Shown: piece after piece, positions 1 through 7,192 of the stretch
Layout: every line of letters starts with the position of its first letter
How positions within the stretch are numbered: the stretch's first letter is position 1
DNA from: REEB426 sp964551975
Lineage (GTDB): Bacteria; Actinomycetota; Actinomycetes; S36-B12
Assembly (NCBI GenBank): GCA_964551975.1
Contig: CAZKFI010000086.1
Location: 1 to 8,180, forward strand
DNA length: 8,180 nucleotides
Reading direction: 5' to 3'
The notes under the pieces: model-generated
Seen by the model: the letters and a program-made list of their open reading frames with translations, nothing else
Told to the model about the DNA's origin: nothing
Database searches by the model: none
Made by a program: the position numbers and the translations under genes

Positions 1-1740
1 GTGTGTGGCTCAGTGAAGCAGGCCAGTGACGTACGGACTGGGCGCACATCGATCACCTGGCCAGAACTTCTGGGTGTCACGATTGCTGCAAGCCTGCTGG
101 TCGCGCTGATCTGGATTGATGCGCACCTGCGTGGGGCGGTGGGTATCCCGAGAGATGACGACTGGTCCTACCTGCGCACGATCTTTGCCTTTGCCGAAAC
201 AGGAACCTTCGCCCTAAACGGCTGGGTCCACATGATGTTCGTAGGCCAGGCCGTCCCAGGTGCGGTGTTGGTGAATCTTGTCGGTCCATCAATCACCGCA
301 CTGCAGGCTGCGAATGCCGTCGCGGCTGTGGCTGCCCTCGTTCTGCTGTACGCAGTGAGTCGGCAGCTGCTTTCCGTGGCCCCGGCCCTCTTCCTGACCG
401 TCATCTTGGGGGTGAACCCGGTCTTCGCACACCTGGTTGTCACCGCAATGACCGACCTGCCCGTACTGGGTCTGCAGGCTGGATGCCTGCTCTGTGGCCT
501 TCTCGCGCTGCGCCGAGAGAGCCCCAGCTGGCCACTGACCGTAGGCGCCGTTGCCTGCGGAATGGCGGCCTTCACCATCCGCGAATACGGCGCAGTCGTG
601 CTCCTCGCAGTGATTGCGGTGCTGCTCATCAGATACGGCCGCCACTATCGAGACAGGAACTTCCGCAACTACCTGGTGGGTTTGACCCTGCTGCTCAGTA
701 CCTGCGCGCTGGTCGCAGCAGGCCTTTGGACCTGGCGTCGTGGGCTGCCCTACGACATCGTCAACGTGCCAATTCCCTTGGATCAAGCGTTGCTCCTGCT
801 GATTCGCGCAGCAGCCGTGCTGGCACTCATGGTGGCCCCGATGTGGTTCGCGGTGTCCTGGTCGGGTTTGCGCCGGGGGTTCGACTCGGTCCCCGTGGCG
901 GTGCCACTGCTTGGTGCTCTGATCGGTTCGGGTGTTGTGTTGATGATCGTTACCACGGGTAATCAAGTCCTCGGCAACATCATCCATCCCTTCGGCAGCA
1001 CCTGGACCTCAGTCGGCGATGGCATCCGCGCAGTACCACTGGTGATGTTTCGTGGGCTGCAGGTATTGAGCTACATCAGTTTGATCCTGCTCTGTGCAGT
1101 CGCGGCGGCCGCAATCGTGCTGGGCATTAGCTCGCTGCGCCAGCGGGCAGGGACGCGCTCAGTTCAGGCCCGACAGTGGCAGATCATCCTGCTCGTCACG
1201 GTGACCCTGGCCTTGCTCGGCAGCTACGTCGTCGCAACGGCAATCCTTGGAGCGCCACTGATCGACCGGTACTTCCTGATTGTCGCTCCCGTCATGGGTG
1301 TGGTGATGGTCGCCGGCATCGGCAGTTGGCAGCAGTCCACTCAGCGCCGTCTGCAGTCAGTGGCCGTCGGTGCTGCAATCGTCGGGGCAGTCATCGTCGG
1401 CGCTGCATTCGTCGATGCGTCGGCGCAAGTGGACGGCGCCCGTTGGCGTGTTGCCCAGAATCTGGTCGAACAGGGCGTGGACCCTGAAGTGATCGACGCC
1501 GGCGACCCATGGTTCCGCTACCACCAGCAGGGACCGGGGCGAACCACTGCGGATGCCGCCACTCGACCATGGTGGGTGGCGTTCTTCCCCGACGCTAGCG
1601 CGTGTTGGACCATCGTGCTTACCCGTCAGCAGGAGCCTGGGGCGTGGGGCGATGAGCGCAGCAGCACCTCGATTCGAACTCTCTTGGGTGAAGGAGGTCG
1701 GTTGATCGTGGTGCGCGGACCAGATGCATGCGCCCGTTAG
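1..1740 (+). CDS. GT-C fold membrane glycosyltransferase (ArnT/PMT-like), start uncertain
   Basis: A 579-residue multi-pass membrane protein if it starts at the GTG at position 1. That start lies on the window edge, so the gene could begin upstream, or at the in-frame GTG at 13. After a first helix (about residues 21-40) comes an acidic loop motif RDDDW (51-55), the expected place of the catalytic or metal-binding aspartates in GT-C transferases. Further family-like signs are TDLP (151-154), IREYG (193-197) and DRYFLIVAP (422-430), with roughly a dozen hydrophobic segments up to about 471. A soluble tail of about 100 residues (479-579) holds VIDAGDPWFRYHQ, typical of the tail in this group. 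Known role of the family: transfer of a sugar from a polyprenyl-phosphate carrier on the outer face of the membrane. Donor and acceptor are unknown. It converges on the next gene, sharing four bases at the stops. Confidence 0.8.
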   Translation: MCGSVKQASDVRTGRTSITWPELLGVTIAASLLVALIWIDAHLRGAVGIPRDDDWSYLRTIFAFAETGTFALNGWVHMMFVGQAVPGAVLVNLVGPSITALQAANAVAAVAALVLLYAVSRQLLSVAPALFLTVILGVNPVFAHLVVTAMTDLPVLGLQAGCLLCGLLALRRESPSWPLTVGAVACGMAAFTIREYGAVVLLAVIAVLLIRYGRHYRDRNFRNYLVGLTLLLSTCALVAAGLWTWRRGLPYDIVNVPIPLDQALLLLIRAAAVLALMVAPMWFAVSWSGLRRGFDSVPVAVPLLGALIGSGVVLMIVTTGNQVLGNIIHPFGSTWTSVGDGIRAVPLVMFRGLQVLSYISLILLCAVAAAAIVLGISSLRQRAGTRSVQARQWQIILLVTVTLALLGSYVVATAILGAPLIDRYFLIVAPVMGVVMVAGIGSWQQSTQRRLQSVAVGAAIVGAVIVGAAFVDASAQVDGARWRVAQNLVEQGVDPEVIDAGDPWFRYHQQGPGRTTADAATRPWWVAFFPDASACWTIVLTRQQEPGAWGDERSSTSIRTLLGEGGRLIVVRGPDACAR

Positions 1741-1749
1741 CGCAGGTCC
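1717..1749. terminator. Possible stem-loop over the convergent stop codons
   Basis: TGCGC (1729-1733) pairs with GCGCA (1740-1744) around a six-base loop that contains the shared stop bases. Flanking GGACC (1717-1721) and GGTCC (1745-1749) can extend the stem across a seven-base bulge on one side. No T-run follows on either strand, so it is not a classical intrinsic terminator. It could slow polymerase from both directions, but five-base GC stems arise easily by chance in GC-rich DNA. Confidence 0.25.
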
Positions 1750-3920
1750 AGGACGGTGACCTCGTCGTTGGAAAATGCCACCCGAACCTGCGGGATCGCG
1801 ATGTAGTCCTGGGCGCGGCTTGCGCTGTCCTCCAGCCAAAGCCACTGCACTCCTGCGCGGCGCAGTTGGTCAACCCCAGCCACGGTCGGAGCGTCCACCA
1901 CGGCTTCCACTAGTGCAAGCCGATCCCGCAGTTGCGGCAGCGCCGCAGCTGGGGCGTAGCCGAGCGTGTAGGGAATGCCTGAGACGAGCATCCGGTTGCC
2001 AGACACCGCGGGCAAAAATGCCTGCTGGATGGGGTTGTCTGTTGCGATGACATCGGCACTCGGCACGTTCAGCCGAACCCACTCGGCGGCAGATGCCTTG
2101 CCCGGACTCCACACCACTGATTCGTAGCGATCACGAAAGGCCAGGATTTCGCGCATGAGCGGGGTCTCGTCGGTGCTGATGTCAGAGAAGCCGGCCGGGC
2201 GCTCGGGCAGTTCACCGAAGGTCGCGGTCGGATAACCGATGCGGATGATCACCTCAAAGACCGGCGCCATGCGCCCTCCGGCTACGTCCCACAGCAGCGG
2301 TCCACTAATGCGCCCAATAACACTGACAAACACCAGAGATGTTGCCGCCAGCGCCCACCAGCGACTCGCCAACGTGCCGACTCTGCGCACCCATAGCAAT
2401 CCCAGGAAAGCGCCCAGCAGACAGACGACCCACACCACCACCGGCCCACGCCAGAGCGTTGCTGTTTGCGAGATCGTCGCCAACCCAAAGGCAAGGAACA
2501 GCAACGCACCGGCAGCGAACGCAATCCCCATACAGGTGGCCCAGAACCGCCACCCACGGTTGGTCGCCAGCGCACCCACACCAACAGCACCAAGTACCGA
2601 GAGCACGGCAGTGGCGGCTAGGGCGAACCAGGCGTCGTTCACGCCACTGCTCAGCAGGATCAGTGCACCGATCCCGAGGAGTCCGGCACCAAGGCCGAAC
2701 GGGAGTTCGGGTTGATGCCAGCGTGTGCGGTCGCCGGTGAGCGCGAAGACCCCGATCCATCGCGGCAGGATTGCCAGGATCAGGGCGGCAGTACCCAGGG
2801 CAATACCTAGCGGCCCATCGAAGGGATCCAGGCCCTGCCAGGTCGATGCATGCGGTCTACCGCTGGAGATGCCGATCTGCCCGGTTCCCGCCGCAATGCC
2901 GGTGAGCAGCACTGCGTAGGCGAGCACGCCGGCTGTCAGGGTGACTGCAGCCAGGGACCACATGCGCCAGCGCTGGGCGCGCGGCATCCAGCAGGCTGCA
3001 ACAGCCACCGTCGCGATACCCGCGATCAGCACAGCACCATGACTGGCCTTAGCCGCCATAGCGGCAAATCCGAGCAATGCCGCAATCGCCAGAGCCCACA
3101 AACTGAGGTGATCGCGGAACAGCAACGTCATGAGGACCGCAGCTGCCAGGAGAACGACAGAACCCATGCCGTTGGAGGGGGAGTCGTACACCAGAACAAC
3201 GCCCTGCTGGGCGCCCGCATAGGCACCCCCCACGGTGACGAGACCTGCTAGGAGGGGCACCCAACGCACATCGGACAGTTGCCGCGCCCAGGTGACAGCC
3301 AGCGCCGCCGCGATGAGCGCCAACACCAGGGGCACGACCGCGGTCAGCATGGTGAACGCCGGCGTCTGCACATCCTGGGTGAGTAGTCCGCTCCATGCGT
3401 AGGTCAGCCAGTGGTACCGCAAGCCGTACCCGTTGAGGAACACGCTGTCCGTGATCCCGTAGCGACTCACGGATTGCCCGAGTGCCTCCAGAAACACCAG
3501 GTCGGCGTTGAAGCCGCTCGTCTCAACGGTGGTGAGTGCTCGACTGGTGCGCAAGATCGTCGGCAGGGCCAGGCAGATTCCGAGCAGTGCCGTGAGAAGA
3601 AAAGCAGCAGCATCCCAGCCTCGAGGCAGATCCAAAGGGACGAGCTGACGCCGCCGCAAAACAAGTGCTATCGCGATCATGGGCAGGAGCAGCAACCAGG
3701 TCCACTGCGCCAGGCCAATCACTGCACTGGGATTTCGGGGCAGCAGCAGTGTCAGTTGCTGCATCAGAATTGACAGGATGATGCCGAGTACGGCCCCCAT
3801 CCCCAGGAGTTCAACGACAGGTAGGCGCTGGCCGCGACGCAGACACCACCACAGGCCTGAACCGATTCCGATCTGGGCACCGACAACGAGCAGCGTTGCC
3901 AGAATCTTCAGCAACGACAC
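1737..3920 (-). CDS. Large multi-pass membrane protein, probable GT-C-like glycosyltransferase
   Basis: 727 residues from a GTG start, ending in TAA. Many hydrophobic helices fill residues 1 to about 540. An outer loop after the helix at about 105-123 carries FNADLVFLEALG (137-148) and YGLRYHWLTYAWSGLL (165-180). An acidic loop followed by a YHW segment recalls GT-C type transferases. The tail from about residue 570 is soluble, with AAEWVRLNVPSADVIATDN (611-629) and RRAGVQWLWLE (687-697). These resemble the 'sugar-transferase tail' pattern of a helix, a 'dAVIATN' strand and a 'GVrWlvvd' strand. I cannot assign it to a named family, and no substrate can be given. The start is supported by a TANNNT hexamer seven bases upstream of the expected transcription start, which coincides with the GTG; no Shine-Dalgarno is visible. 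It is divergent from the GT4 gene and convergent with the GT-C gene. Confidence 0.8.
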   Translation of the reverse strand: MSLLKILATLLVVGAQIGIGSGLWWCLRRGQRLPVVELLGMGAVLGIILSILMQQLTLLLPRNPSAVIGLAQWTWLLLLPMIAIALVLRRRQLVPLDLPRGWDAAAFLLTALLGICLALPTILRTSRALTTVETSGFNADLVFLEALGQSVSRYGITDSVFLNGYGLRYHWLTYAWSGLLTQDVQTPAFTMLTAVVPLVLALIAAALAVTWARQLSDVRWVPLLAGLVTVGGAYAGAQQGVVLVYDSPSNGMGSVVLLAAAVLMTLLFRDHLSLWALAIAALLGFAAMAAKASHGAVLIAGIATVAVAACWMPRAQRWRMWSLAAVTLTAGVLAYAVLLTGIAAGTGQIGISSGRPHASTWQGLDPFDGPLGIALGTAALILAILPRWIGVFALTGDRTRWHQPELPFGLGAGLLGIGALILLSSGVNDAWFALAATAVLSVLGAVGVGALATNRGWRFWATCMGIAFAAGALLFLAFGLATISQTATLWRGPVVVWVVCLLGAFLGLLWVRRVGTLASRWWALAATSLVFVSVIGRISGPLLWDVAGGRMAPVFEVIIRIGYPTATFGELPERPAGFSDISTDETPLMREILAFRDRYESVVWSPGKASAAEWVRLNVPSADVIATDNPIQQAFLPAVSGNRMLVSGIPYTLGYAPAAALPQLRDRLALVEAVVDAPTVAGVDQLRRAGVQWLWLEDSASRAQDYIAIPQVRVAFSNDEVTVLDLR

Positions 3921-3926
3921 AGCGTG

Positions 3927-3932
3927 AGTGTA
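3927..3932 (-). promoter_or_regulatory. Candidate -10 (TACACT) for a leaderless transcript of the 727-residue membrane protein
   Basis: Read on the minus strand this is TACACT, matching TANNNT. Exactly six bases separate it from the GTG start at 3920, so the usual spacing from -10 to +1 places the transcript start on the first base of the start codon. No good TTGACA-like -35 is seen. At a 17-base spacing the hexamer is CGTGAG, the same as in the opposing promoter. Confidence 0.45.
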
Positions 3933-3945
3933 GGCGAGTGCTGGC

Positions 3946-3951
3946 TATGCT
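3946..3951 (+). promoter_or_regulatory. Candidate -10 (TATGCT) for a leaderless transcript of the GT4 gene
   Basis: TATGCT fits TANNNT and is followed by six bases and then GTG at 3958, so a transcript starting there would have no leader. This favours 3958 over the in-frame GTG at 3955. No Shine-Dalgarno precedes either codon. The hexamer at the 17-base -35 position (3923-3928) is CGTGAG, which is the mirror of the one serving the other strand. Confidence 0.45.
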
Positions 3952-3957
3952 CACGTG

Positions 3958-5058
3958 GTGCAGGTGGCGTTCGACGAGCAGATCTTCACGATGCAACGCC
4001 ACGGTGGAATCTCACGAGTCTTCACTGAAATCGCCAGTGTGTTCGCAAATGGGTCAATTCCAGATGTGACGATCTCACCGATCGGTGCCCCCGTGGTGAA
4101 TGAGCACCTTCTGCACGATGAACCCCTCGCACAGGCGATGCGGGTGCGCCCCAGCAGGACCTGGCAGTGGGCGCTGACCCGATGCATGCTTCGCGCACCG
4201 TGGCGCGGGGAGGTGGACATACTGCACAGCACCTTCTATCTGAAGTCCAGAATGCGCGACTATCCCCAGGCACGTCACGTCGTCACGGTGCACGACATGA
4301 TCCCCGAGATCTTCCCCAGCACCAGAATGCGGCTGCGTCACCTGACGAATAAGCACCGCTATGCCCTGAACGCGAGTCAGATCATCTGTGTGTCGGAGGC
4401 GACGAAGGCCGACCTGCTGCGTATTTACGGCGACATTGACACACCAATTGCTGTGGTGCACTCCGGTGTCAGTGCCGAGTTCACCAAGCAGCAGGGGAAC
4501 CGGCACCGACCGGAGTGGCTGCCCGAGCAGTATCTGCTCTTCGTTGGAAAGCGATCCGGGTACAAGGACGTCGCAACGCTCTTTGCGGCGTTCGCCCGCC
4601 TAGTGGCTGATCATCCCGAGCTGGTGCTCGTGCTCGCCGGCGGCGGAGCGTTATCGCGAACTGAGCAGCAGCAGTTGCAGGAACTGGGTATTCGGCACCG
4701 GGTTCTCCAGCAGACAGTGGGTGAAGGGGATATGCCGGCGATCTACGCCCACGCAACCGTCTTCGTCTTCCCGTCGCGCTACGAAGGGTTCGGTTTACCC
4801 GCCCTAGAGGCGATGGCTTGCGGAACACCGACATTGCTCTGCCGTGCATCTGCGCTGCCTGAGGTCGGCGGAGACGCGGCACGATATTTCGACCCAGGTG
4901 ATTCGGCCACGCTGGCGAGTTTGATTGATGAGGTCCTGTGTCAATTGACGACGCGGCAATCCATGCAGCAGCTGGGTCTGCGGCGCGCTGCAGAGTTCAC
5001 CTGGGCACGTACTGCCCGCGGAGTCGCCGATGCCTATCGACAGGCGCTGGCGCGCTAG
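3958..5058 (+). CDS. GT4-family glycosyltransferase (GT-B fold)
   Basis: 366 residues, a usual length for a soluble GT4 retaining transferase. The N-terminal acceptor-side domain has HGGISRVF, the glycine loop near the start of many GT4 enzymes, and later VVTVHDMIPE and ICVSEATKADLL. The C-terminal donor domain begins around residue 190 with LLFVGKRSGYKD, its lysine at about 198. It carries LVLAGGG and the diagnostic EX7E motif in PSRYEGFGLPALEAMACGTP, with the two glutamates at about 276 and 284. In the family these contact the nucleotide sugar. Expected role: transfer of a hexose from a nucleotide sugar on the cytoplasmic face, here probably onto a lipid-linked or growing cell-surface glycan; the sugar is not predictable. 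GTG at 3955 or 3964 are alternative starts; 3958 is chosen from the promoter spacing. It overlaps the stop of the next, opposing gene by four bases. Confidence 0.92.
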   Translation: MQVAFDEQIFTMQRHGGISRVFTEIASVFANGSIPDVTISPIGAPVVNEHLLHDEPLAQAMRVRPSRTWQWALTRCMLRAPWRGEVDILHSTFYLKSRMRDYPQARHVVTVHDMIPEIFPSTRMRLRHLTNKHRYALNASQIICVSEATKADLLRIYGDIDTPIAVVHSGVSAEFTKQQGNRHRPEWLPEQYLLFVGKRSGYKDVATLFAAFARLVADHPELVLVLAGGGALSRTEQQQLQELGIRHRVLQQTVGEGDMPAIYAHATVFVFPSRYEGFGLPALEAMACGTPTLLCRASALPEVGGDAARYFDPGDSATLASLIDEVLCQLTTRQSMQQLGLRRAAEFTWARTARGVADAYRQALAR

Positions 5059-7093
5059 TTCGTTGTGGGTGAACTGACCGGGGGGTAGCGGTTCAGGAGA
5101 CCGTCAAGGGTGTCCAGACCGATCACCTGATTTTCACCATCCAGCAAGATCACCGGTCGCCGCCGCGCTGATTCATCGGTGAGGATCAGATCGCCGTAGT
5201 ACTCGTTCCACAGGGTGCTATTGGTCAGCCAGTCTGTGCGCAGCCAGTCCACCACGCGCCCGGCCTGGATTTCGGTACCGGAGAGGCCAACCAACGTTCG
5301 AGTACAGGCATAGGCCAACTGCCCGTTCGGTAGTGCGCTGGGCTTCTCCGCTCCACGTGGCAGGAACACGCAGGCGAGCGGACTTTGCGACAACGGTTGC
5401 TCCGCCACGGGCCGGACCTCAGCGGGCGCCCAGTAGGGGAGCTTCTCCTCACCTACGGTTGCCGGCCAGCGCTCCGGGCTGACTGCTACGCCTGCGCGCG
5501 CCAGGAGGCCTTCGGTCATCAGGACGAAGACCAGGATGCCCACAGTGAGCCAGCGCAATGGCCGCGTTGCGACGTGCATCAGCGCCAGCGGTAGGCATGT
5601 GACCAGGATGGTGATTGCCACCGCGAAGGAAAGCTTGAGTGACCCGTAGTGCAGTGGTTGCCCTGTCAGCAGGACATCCAGGGTCGCGATGATCATCGCG
5701 TAGTAGGTCAGGGTCAGGAGCGGAAGCAGGGCCAGCAGCAGTCCGGGGAGCGTGCGTGAGCCCCGGTTGCGTCCAATCAACGCGGCAGCACCGATGAACG
5801 ACAGTGCCACGAGGACGGCCAATACCGGCGTGATGCTCTCGGTGCCACCAGGCTGGCTGAAGATCTCTAGATCCAGAGAACGCGGCAGAGCAAGGGATGG
5901 CAGACCGAACGCTGCGGGTACCTGCGCGACTGCGGCTGCACCGCGGACGGCTGCACCACCGATTGTGTTGATCACGCCCGCGGGTGAGGCCGTCACGTCA
6001 TCGCAGCACTGGAACAGCCCCAGGGAGAACAACGTGCTCGAGACGATGGCATCCCAGCAAGCGGCACCCGTTGCAATGACGAGTGCAAGCGCGGGCCAGT
6101 CGATTCGCTGACCTGCGCGCCGCAGTAGCACGGTACGTCGAATAGCCCAGATCAGGCAGGCGAAGAGCAACCCGAGGCAGAACACGTTCAGCGGCAACCA
6201 GACGGCCGCTACCGTGACCACGCTCAGGGTGGTGAGCAACCGTGCACGTCGCATGGATGGGTGTACGAGGAATGTCGCTGCCCAGAGCACGATGATCAGC
6301 CAGGTGAACTGCAGGGACAGGTGTCCGTACCAGGTCAAGGCAGCATTGGCTGCCGCCAGGACCACCAGCGCCAGCCAGATGGCACTCAGTGGGATCTGTC
6401 GCGTCCCTACACCCCGAAGTCGCAGGCGCGTCTCTACGAATGGGGCCAGCGTGAGCGGACTCATCACGAGCAGCGCGAACTGTGAGCCAGTGACGGAGGC
6501 TACGGCGACTGCGACTTCGTTGACCCCGCCGACAAGGAGGATGGATAGCAGCGATGCCCCGGTGACCACCGCCACCATGACCAGTGCGAGTGGGCCGCCG
6601 ACGTAGCCGTTGACGATCACCTCCTGCCCGGAGGCCATCTGCGAGCCGATGTTCAACCACTTGGCGTTGTCTTCGGCAACCGGATGCTCCATGAGGTATC
6701 CGACGCCGGTGAGCAGGTGCGGCCCGCCGGGCGCCAGGAGGCGCATCACGATGAGGAAGAGCACCAGCACCAACATCGGACCCCAGGTCAGCAGCACCTG
6801 GCGCCGCCAACTGGCCCGTGGAGTGGTCCGGGTGCTCCCTGGACGTTGCTGGTTGTGCCGGCCATGCACCCACCAGCCCAGCAGCGTCATGACCACCAGG
6901 ACCAGCAGCAGCATGGCTTGGAGCTGTGCCAACGACCAGTGAATCCCGCCGTAGTGAGAAGTGCCTGGAGGCCGACCCCGGTCAGGGAGATTGTGAAGGT
7001 CAGCCAGATCGCGGTCACGGTGACGCTGCGCGTCACGAGAAACAGCATGATCGGCAGGCCGAGGTAGCCGACCAGCAGCAGGGCCTCGACCAC
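5055..7093 (-). CDS. Large multi-pass membrane protein of unknown family, interrupted by a frameshift near 6945
   Basis: The reading starts at GTG 7093 behind a good Shine-Dalgarno (GAGGAG, five bases away). It gives a hydrophobic N-terminus, MVEALLLVGYLGLPIMLFLV, and continues to LQALLTTAG. In that frame it then runs into a cysteine- and tryptophan-rich nonsense tail ending at 6887. The adjacent frame takes over as IHWSLAQLQAMLLLVLVVM and stays open to a TAG at 5055. Adding one G to the GGG at 6947-6945 joins the frames and would give 679 residues. About a dozen helices are followed by a soluble tail of some 140 residues (about 538-679) with GRVVDWLRTDWL and NEYYGDLILTD. EHPVAEDNAKWLNIGSQ in an early outer loop is acidic and could be a GT-C-like site, but this is weak. 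Its neighbours suggest a role in surface glycan assembly. Without the correction, translation could begin at ATG 6914 (619 residues). Confidence 0.7.
6887..7093 (-). other. N-terminal fragment of the broken membrane protein gene, as the sequence reads
   Basis: Taken literally, the Shine-Dalgarno-led start at 7093 encodes only 68 residues. The first 50 or so form two clean hydrophobic segments (about 4-20 and 25-48). The last 18 (RWHSSKPCCCWSWWS and preceding residues) are the out-of-frame reading of the downstream helix. This fragment should be read as the first part of the gene that continues to 5055, not as a separate small protein. Confidence 0.65.
6945..6947 (-). other. Probable site of one-base loss (frameshift)
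   Basis: On the minus strand the bases read GGCGGGATTCAC. With one extra G, the codons become GCG GGG ATT CAC TGG and the two halves of the membrane protein fuse as LTTAG-IHWSL. The exact base cannot be fixed, because any single-base change within roughly 10-20 bases would also join the frames. The tract is too short to be a typical phase-variable homopolymer. Confidence 0.6.
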
Positions 7094-7098
7094 GCAGA

Positions 7099-7104
7099 CT
7101 CCTC
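7099..7104 (-). promoter_or_regulatory. Shine-Dalgarno deciding the start of the broken membrane protein gene
   Basis: GAGGAG on the minus strand lies five bases before GTG 7093. It supports that start over the longer open frame that begins with TTG at 7106. The longer frame has an arginine-rich first 50 residues unlike a membrane protein, and its TTG lies directly upstream of this site. Confidence 0.65.
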
Positions 7105-7105
7105 A

Positions 7106-7135
7106 ACTCGATGGGGTGGGACTCGATGGGGTGCG
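7106..7135. repeat. 15-base tandem repeat, two copies, between divergent genes
   Basis: The unit at 7106-7120 is repeated at 7121-7135 with one mismatch (14 of 15 identical; ACTCGATGGGGTG is perfect in both). It sits just upstream of the Shine-Dalgarno of the minus-strand membrane protein gene, so it could lie in its 5' leader or act as a paired operator. Nothing else in the window matches it that I could see. Confidence 0.75.
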
Positions 7136-7179
7136 GCTTGCAGGGAAGACTGCTCGTACGGTACCGGCAGTTCTGGCGC

Positions 7180-7185
7180 TAGCCT
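7180..7185 (+). promoter_or_regulatory. Candidate -10 (TAGCCT) for the GT2 gene
   Basis: TAGCCT fits TANNNT and ends seven bases before ATG 7193, close to leaderless spacing. An in-frame GTG at 7190 is the alternative start. There is no Shine-Dalgarno in the preceding bases and no convincing -35 at 16-18 bases upstream. Confidence 0.35.
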
Positions 7186-7192
7186 GCGGGTG

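Noticed and set aside
289..987. Antisense open frame of 232 residues within the first gene
   Set aside because: Its composition (Q, H, E, G rich) is that of the reverse of a hydrophobic coding sequence, and it has no start signal or recognisable domain.
2239..2760. Several open frames on both strands opposite or within the 727-residue membrane protein gene
   Set aside because: All are short, arginine/proline/serine rich and lack domains; the hydrophobic frame is the real one.
3952..3957. CACGTG palindrome at the GT4 start
   Set aside because: A six-base palindrome is common by chance; it lies between the proposed -10 and the start codon and has no partner copy.
5057..5075. AGTTC/GAACT stem with a nine-base loop after the GT4 stop
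   Set aside because: It is only five base pairs, AT-containing, with a large loop and no T-run; not supportable as a terminator.
5998..6873. Long minus-strand open frame of 291 residues
   Set aside because: It lies inside the membrane protein gene in another frame and is arginine, alanine and proline rich, as expected of a GC-rich shadow frame.
6940..6955. Programmed -1 ribosomal frameshift as the explanation of the split gene
   Set aside because: The site (GCG GGA slipping to GGC GGG) is not an X XXY YYZ slippery heptamer, and the P-site tRNA would mispair; base loss is simpler.
7158..7163. TACCGT on the minus strand as a -10 for the broken membrane protein gene
   Set aside because: It fits TANNNT, but there is no plausible -35, and the hexamer is part of the CGGTACCG palindrome; too weak to annotate.
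6926..7192. In-frame N-terminal extension of the GT2 protein by 89 residues
   Set aside because: It is antisense to the N-terminal region of the membrane protein gene, is polar and low in complexity, and the GT-A domain starts cleanly at ATG 7193.
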